This document shows, piece by piece, positions 57,861 to 64,000 of a stretch of 64,000 nucleotides of DNA. Below the pieces are notes generated by a model. It was given only the letters and a program-made list of their open reading frames with translations. It was not told the DNA's origin and did no database searches. The translations under genes were made by a program, and so were the position numbers. Source of the DNA: Saussurea involucrata. Its lineage: Eukaryota > Streptophyta > Magnoliopsida > Asterales > Asteraceae. The stretch lies in NCBI GenBank assembly GCA_033807775.1, contig CM066314.1, positions 146,681,429-146,745,428 on the forward strand, written 5' to 3'. Every line of letters begins with the position of its first letter. Positions within the stretch are counted from its first letter, which is position 1.

Positions 57861-58047
57861 AAGGGTGGTGGCGTGTTGGCAAGGGCTTGGGGGATGTGGT
57901 GGAATATCCCATCCACCCTGGGTTCGAGTCCAGACGTCAACATTCTGTGGCCAGGCTTAGTCTCAGACGGCCGCTTTGTTTGTTTGTTTCCAAATTGCCA
58001 AGGATGTAGTCTAGGCAAAGCCTAGATGAACCTTATCCAAAAAAAAA
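57861..58047 (+). mobile_element. tRNA-derived SINE with A-tail
   Basis: TGGCGTGTTGG (A box, about 57868) and GGTTCGAGTCC (perfect B box, about 57922), an approximately 187-bp body ending in a run of A (58039-58049), and target repeats AATCAAACCAC (57850-57860) and AATCAAACTAC (58048-58058) with one mismatch. This is the full set of SINE features. Confidence 0.88.
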
Positions 58048-58384
58048 AATCAAACTACATTCAACTAAGAGATTATTACACCACCACTTGATCATCAACG
58101 ACATGGCTCCATACCCTGTAGTTTGGGTAAGGTGGAGGATTGCATGAACGGGGTTTCCTTGTGTGATTTAGGCCTAGTTGTGCCTCGCCTTTGTTATGCC
58201 ACTAGCAAATTCCTGTGGCGTGAGTTAACAACTTCTATTTATTAATCATTGGATTAGAGTTGTTCATTTTCTTAAACATGTTTAAATATTTGTGTTAGGT
58301 TTGAGAAGTTTTATCTATACATAAATCCTTTGAAATTTATCATTTTTGTTTGAGATTTGAGTATGGCCAGCCCGGAGGTTTGAG

Positions 58385-59125
58385 TAGTGGTGGCCAAAAA
58401 TCGGGTTCGGGCCGGATCGGAACAAGAACCGGGTTCAAACAGTAAAGGGGAAAACCGGGTCAACCAAAAACCGGGCCGGGTCGAGCCGGGTCAAACCCTA
58501 AAACCCCCGGCCCGTATAGGGTTAAAAAAAACGGTTTTAATAAAACCGGGCCGGGCCGGGCCAAGAACCGGTTCGGGATCGGCCCGGGGTATTTTTCTTG
58601 TTTTAAAAAAAAAATAATTTCTTTGTATAATAATTAATTACTAAACTTTAGAAAGTAAAAAATTGGATTGGATCACTAAAATACACTTTAAAATACGTTT
58701 TATTTATATAGCGAGAGCCGAGAAATGAGAATTGTATGCGTTTTTTGCGAGAAACAAATATAACGAGAGCCGAGAAATGAGAATTGTAAGCGTTTTTTGC
58801 GTTTTGTAAGCAATTGTAAGGTGGTGATCACTCCATAACACCCTTAGTATTTATATGGGGTTGGAGGGGATATTTTTGAGCCAAAAAACGGTCACAAAGG
58901 GGTTCCTAACGGCTAGAAACGGCTCTCTAACGGTTATAATTTTTTGAAAAAAATCGGGTCGGGCCACGAATCGTGTCACGAACCGGTCCCGGGTCGGGTC
59001 GAGAAAATTCCTAATTACACGAACCGGTCCCGGGTCTCGGGCTTGAAACCGGTTCTTGACCGGGCCGGGCCAGAACCGATTCTTGGCCGGTTTCGGGTCG
59101 GGTCGGGTCAATTTGGCCACCACTA
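58385..59125. mobile_element. hAT MITE
   Basis: 741 bp with inverted ends TAGTGGTGGCCAAA/TTTGGCCACCACTA and a perfect 8-bp duplication GGTTTGAG (58377-58384 and 59126-59133). The sub-terminal parts are rich in CGGGTCGGGCC-like repeats on both sides. The middle contains a duplicated GAGAGCCGAGAAATGAGAAT (58712 and 58764). No transposase. Confidence 0.93.
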
Positions 59126-59200
59126 GGTTTGAGTCCCATAGTTATTATTTTGTAATTCTAATATCATGTAAATGAAGAGAGAGTTTATTTAATAAGTTTA

Positions 59201-59737
59201 ACATTTATTTGTTTTATCATATATAGTTTTCTCCTTTTTTTTCTTTTTATCATCCTCTCACCTTATCGAGTGTAACAAAAGTTTACAATGAGAGTTTTGT
59301 GCTTAAATTTTTCTTTTTTTGGCTAAATTCAAATCTTACACACAAAACCAATTTGTATAAGTTTTTTTTTGTAAACTTTGGCTATTAAGAGAAATTTTTT
59401 TTTTCCAAATATTTTATAAAGTGAATTACACCAAAAATGCAAGAACCCTTGAATAGGTCTCATTTGAACAATAAATCGTTAAAGGACAAATTTATGATAT
59501 TTCCTTATTAAAATATCCAAAAATCTCAAATTGAATCGATTGTTTTGGGTGTTCGATCTACGATTAGAAACATGAGTATTAGAGAAATCGAACACATACT
59601 TGAGTTTGACGAAGAATATGTGGCTAAAATGTAAAAACCACTTGATGGTTTGTTTATTTCTGTCAATTTCTCATATAAAAGAAGGGTACAAATTAGAAAG
59701 AATAAAACATTTATTACATTAACTAAGAAGTTTGTCA
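59201..59737. other. AT-rich DNA, no gene seen
   Basis: Long T runs (59367-59405) and no supported frame or RNA gene. Confidence 0.55.
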
Positions 59738-59746
59738 TTATAATAA

Positions 59747-60071
59747 GAGTAAATTACATTTTTAGTCCTTGTGGTTTGGTGAAAATTTCCATTTTCGTCC
59801 TTATGATTTTGAAATTACGATTTTCATCCCTATGGTTTATAATGTATCATCTTATTCATCCTTATGATTTAAATTTTATTTCTATTTTCATCCCTTTGGT
59901 TTACAATTAATTTCAATTTTAGTCCTTCATACTTAAAAGTAGTGTTTTGGCCTTAGGGACGAAAATAGAAATGAATTGTAAACTATAGGGACCAAAACCA
60001 AAATTTCAAAACCATTGGGATGAAATTCGAAATTTTTAGCCAACCATATAGACAAAAAATGTAATTTACTC
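59747..60071. mobile_element. Mutator-like MITE
   Basis: 325 bp with ends GAGTAAATTACATTTTT and its near-complement. Sub-terminal TAGTCCTTGTGGTTTGG and variants (TCATCCCTATGGTTT, TCATCCCTTTGGTTTAC) repeat inward. Perfect 9-bp duplication TTATAATAA (59738-59746 and 60072-60080). This end sequence is widespread in plant genomes. Confidence 0.88.
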
Positions 60072-60080
60072 TTATAATAA

Positions 60081-61632
60081 ATAACAAAATTTATTACATT
60101 TAAATTAAGTTTTAAGAATAGGAGACAACTTTTTCTCAATATACATTAAACAATGAACTTGTTAATGAAGCCCAACATAAAATGATAAAACAGGGAGGGC
60201 TTTGCCCCAAGTGTCACAAAAACTTAAATGACGAAAATACCCTCATCAAATATTTGTATTAATCTGTTTTATTTGTGAAAAATTCCCATATCGAGTTATT
60301 CTAGTTAAGGTATTTTGGTAAAATGATTAGTATTTTTTAGCATTTTTTTCCCGTGACAATTGTCGCATTGTTGGCAAAATTATTTCTAAAACATCAATAT
60401 GAAAAGAAACTGAGAAGTGAATGTTACTGTACGTGATCGACATATCGTAAACATGTGCCGTGTCGATGGATACAATTATTTTTTGACATAGAAAAATAAG
60501 TTAACAAAAGTCAAAATTGTTTAAAGTATGGGAATGTTTATTTTATTAGGCCACTCAATCTTGTAATGATAAAAAGCATCATACATGATGTGTAATTCCA
60601 TTGAAAATAATTTGTCATTGTCCAACATAAATAAAAGTATCATATTAAGTGTTCTAATAAAGTTTTGATCATTTTCAAATGTAAAAATCGCATGTTTTAG
60701 AATACCGTTCAATCAACTGGATGATATAAATAATTATAAATCTGTAGAAAAATGTGGGTTTAGATTGATTTCAACGTAAAGTCCCGTTACCATTTTCGCA
60801 TTGTTTATAAAAACATCTGTATGCATTTGCCTTAATGACTTTATAGTTTGTAATATTTGGATTCAGAGTGACAGATCTAAGATTTTCAAGTACCATGTAC
60901 ACCATTAAATATTTATATTTACAAAAATGCATTACAGAAATTAGTTTTTAGGATTTGTATGTATATAGTTTTTTTATACGTCGGACCTGCTTTTATTTGG
61001 ATCTGTCATACTTACTCTTTATTTGTAAGCCTTCATTCACAAAACTTCTCACGTCAGAAAGTCTTTCGAGACGAGTAGAAAATATTGTATTCAAAATTGA
61101 AAATGGGTTAGTTATGAAAGCATTTTCTTGAATATTTTTATTTTATATGTTTACTTATTTATTAAATAGTATTTTTAGTGATGCATGATTTCATCTATAG
61201 TTTTCTTGTATTCCCATTTGACATTCTTTCCCAATTCTTTATGTCTACATTTGAGTTGGCAACCACTTTACTTATTGATGATCCCAATTTGACCCTATTA
61301 TTGTTTATCTACTCTTCTCTATCACCTCTCTAACACACACAAGAGAGCTACCTTTTGGGATGTCAAAGAGTCAAAACAATGTTTATGTCTTAAAATTTTA
61401 TTTCACAAAGTGTAATTAGAATTACATGATAACAAATAAACATGGGATTAATACAGTAAAACCAAAATTTAAGAATCTCTTTTTATCTTAATAGCATCAT
61501 ATAGAAGGATATATGAAAATACAATGAACTAATCTATTGAGTTGATAATAAGATTATGACTTTCACTACGATATCTTGCATGTGTTCTGGAAAAAGGTCA
61601 AGCATTAGGACCTACATCAAATGGATGGTCTA
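60081..61632. other. AT-rich intergenic DNA, no gene seen
   Basis: No protein homology, tRNA or transposon end was recognised. Short minus-strand frames at 60521-60712 are not supported. Confidence 0.55.
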
Positions 61633-63283
61633 TGTAACACCCTTGAATTGATAAAGAGCAACTAAATAAAATTTTCGATAATACATCCGAAATAATAGGA
61701 TTTCTTCCTATAATTCAATATGTGAAATACCTCAAATTAAAATCTATGATTAACCTCAAACAATAAATAATTCAAGTCTTATTACAAAGACCAAATTCAC
61801 ATCGGGTGTTACTTAACCCAAGTACGAGTTGCTAAATCCCAAAGATGAATGCGGGAAACTTCACTTAAGCTATTCACCTCTCGAGCACTTTACTAGCACA
61901 CGACCTTTCACAGTGTCACTAGAACTACTCCCAACCTGAACCTGATGCATATGCCGACAAATAAAAAGGGTTAGGCTAACGCCTAGTGAGTTCAAGAGTT
62001 TATAGCATAATTTAAATAATTCTTTAAATGAAAGTTTGCAACATAGATTATGATTTCCAAAAGGGTTTATAAAAGGATATAAACGACTCATTTTCCAACG
62101 CACCCCAAATCTATGAGAAAAATTCCCAAAAGGTATAAAACGTTTTTCCAAAATGATTTCTAATCCAAACTCACTCAACACGTGAATAATTCTATATTAT
62201 GCAAAACCTTCAAATACGGTTGATGACAAAATACTCAACCCATAAATCATGGAAGAATAATCCATTTAAATATAATACTTCATCGAAAACATGATACGAA
62301 CCAATACTCACGCGAACGTAAAATGTAATGAAATCGAAATACCATAAATATGAAAATGACATGCTTCATTTAAACTTTAATATACATGGAGGGGAATCCA
62401 ATATTAAAGTCATCCAATCGCAGTCAAACGTATAAGACCAACAATCATAAAACAAGGACATTATAAGATCCCAGTAGGGTTGGCCAACGACGGGGGAGAC
62501 CCGTATCCATTGAGGGTGGATGAACACAAAAGTACGCCACTCATACAATGTTAATCGTACGACACTTCACTGCATAAAATCCCAAGTGTCCCATACGACG
62601 CCTTACAAGTCACACCCAAAGAGACAGCTGACCTTAGTGAAGTGTCAATAAGAATACCACCAAAGGCTCGGCACAAGCGGGGTTACAACCATGGCATTGC
62701 CCCAACATGGCGAAGGTCATAAACGCCCGTCAATCAACATGACAGCTCAACCGGACTCAGCCCTCCTAGTGTACCCTTGAAGGTAAAGGTCATCAAACAT
62801 GGGGTTCGGTCAAATCCTGCAACACCCAGTAGACCATCAAATAAAGGCTGACTTACGTGCCTATGGATCCAATGCAATAGAGTCTATAATAACATGCCTA
62901 TCCCGGAATGACTAACGCACCCAAGCATGTAAATATCAATAACGTGCAATAATATGCAATATGTTGCAATAAATGCAAACCATAAATAAGACTCCACATT
63001 GAGCCATCAAAACCGGACAAAATGTCCCCAAGACTTCCTCAAGTCAAAACCGAGCAAATGCTTAAAACCCATTACACCCATAAATAACGGTGCTCAAAAT
63101 ATAAAATGCATTTAAACATTGTTTAGGTAACCATATGCCACAAAATCGTCATTTACCCAAAACTCATCACGTATTAATGAAAATGGGTTTCCCAAAGTGG
63201 ACTCATACTCATATAGTTCTCAAAACGACTCATAACACGAAAACGTGTATTTTTCCCAAATGGTTTATGAAAGTCAATTATAC
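61633..63283 (-). mobile_element. Second copy of the LTR family at 1-3836, interrupted
   Basis: It starts TGTAACACCC (plus) at 61633 and aligns with 1-1500 from its base 24 on, including the hairpin TAGGC-TAAC-GCCTA (61972-61985) and acceptor-like CTGAACC (61936). It is cut by another LTR at 63284. Orientation is minus as judged by the hairpin and splice-like signals. Confidence 0.72.
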
Positions 63284-64000
63284 TGATAACTCTATTTTTA
63301 GAGTTATTATTTCCTTTTATTTTCTATTTTATTTTGTCAATTTTAGCCATTCCGCTTCTTAAAACCCCCATTCTTGGCATAATTCTCGAAAATGAGCAAA
63401 AAGAGTGAACCATAGTCTTTAATAAATTATTTGGTGGAATTTGGGTGTTTTCACGTTTTATCCTGCAGTGACCACTGTTGTGCCCACTCCGGTTTCCCAC
63501 TCTTCGAGCAGATCAAGAAAACAAAAGAAAACCATGGGATGGAAATATAAAAATCTGGAGTTGGAAGGATCATTTGGCAGGAAAATCTGAGATGTGGTGG
63601 CTAAAAGGGTTCCTTAAAAGCTTGGCATAATGATTGTACCATTGTACTTGCAAAGGTTGACTCCTAGAAGACCATTGGGTAAAGAGAGCTATACATGGAG
63701 GATTGAAGTGTTATCTTTTGAGCTGATTTTAAGCATTATCCTTCAGTCCTTACACCTTGGATAAACCCATTTTGTGTAAAGACCAACACCTCCTTCTTGG
63801 TATAAATAAGGGTGTTGGGTCTCATTTATTGCATCCATCTTTGCTTGCAAGTTCTCTAGTACTTCATTAAGTTTTAGTCCTTAAATTTTACTGCAGTAGT
63901 TAACATTTAATTTTTGTATTTTATTTTCTTAATTCAGTTGTAGTTCGCATTACACAGTGACAGGGACGAATTCTCGTTCCCCACTGTGGGTTTAATTCAA
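63284..64000 (+). mobile_element. LTR of another retrotransposon, runs past the window
   Basis: TGATAACTCT begins right after TATAC inside the preceding LTR. The start forms an 8-bp inverted repeat ATAACTCT/AGAGTTAT. A TATA box TATAAATAAG at 63801-63810 places transcription near 63830, followed by TTTTTGTATTTT-type 3' signals. Lineage undecided; the interior is outside the window. Confidence 0.65.

Larger units (their letters stand above)
57200..59200 (+). mobile_element. LTR-like sequence starting TGTAATAACC, end not found
   Basis: TGTAATAACCGG at 57200 resembles the LTR starts of the Tekay-like family. A GGATAAAAAG promoter-like site (57406), an AGAGAGAAA leader and AAG|GTATCA (57580) follow as in the other LTRs. 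A SINE and a hAT MITE interrupt it, and no GTTACA end or second target copy could be placed. The right boundary is therefore a guess. Confidence 0.45.

Noticed and set aside
57862..57935. Genuine tRNA gene
   Set aside because: A and B boxes are present, but there is no cloverleaf, and the A-tail and target duplication show a SINE.
57200..61632. A full LTR element beginning at 57200
   Set aside because: No GTTACA end with a second GCATG, no PBS and no pol homology were found before 61633, so only an LTR-like start is reported.

Overview
This window is a gene-free, repeat-dense stretch of a flowering-plant nuclear genome, most likely a eudicot; the mix of Tekay-, Tat- and Sirevirus-like elements would fit Asteraceae, but I cannot prove that. 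I found no intact host gene, rRNA or genuine tRNA gene. All coding homology that I recognise belongs to LTR retrotransposons, most of it broken. Boundaries were set by eye from TG...CA ends, direct repeats of the target (TSDs), primer-binding sites (PBS) and polypurine tracts (PPT). Lineage names rest on motifs recalled from the families, not on searches.

Layout. 1-3836 is a minus-strand LTR cut by the window edge, holding a Mutator-like insert with a tRNA-like cassette. 4602-4975 is a Tourist-type MITE. 5068-15590 is a solo LTR (TSD TTATA) split by a complete non-autonomous LTR element at 5339-14235 (TSD GGTAA). 15596-18247 is old intergenic DNA with a 149-bp tandem repeat and a MITE.

18248-57199 is one Tekay-like chromovirus (LTR at 18248-19845, PBS, gag, protease, RT, RNase H, integrase, chromodomain) opened by nested insertions. 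A Copia element (23032-34607, TSD GCTGA) sits between RT and RNase H, and a minus-strand non-autonomous Sirevirus-like element (24677-30420, TSD ATGAT) sits inside that Copia. A Tat-lineage element (36614-56206, TSD GCTGT) landed exactly on the PPT/3' LTR junction. The Tat element carries a hAT-like insert in its integrase (40719-41749), a chimeric insert flanked by 661-bp direct duplications (42261-45141), an intron-bearing antisense gene (44680-54899), and a minus-strand non-autonomous Tekay-like element (45945-54104) inserted into that gene.

57200-61632 holds an LTR-like start, a SINE, a hAT MITE and a Mutator-like MITE. 61633-64000 holds a second copy of the first LTR family, itself entered by a further LTR at 63284.

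The most interesting signal is shared architecture among LTR families with little other similarity. Each long LTR reads as a short promoter, exon 1, an intron, a 51-86-nt mini-exon, and a second intron. That second intron ends in a hairpin whose stem bases change in a paired way and which carries a CTAAC/CTTAC branch-point-like motif 28-34 nt before TTTCAG or a close variant. A second covarying hairpin with the constant loop GGGGAC lies just before the PPT. Both look like RNA-level constraint, and I do not know them as described features.
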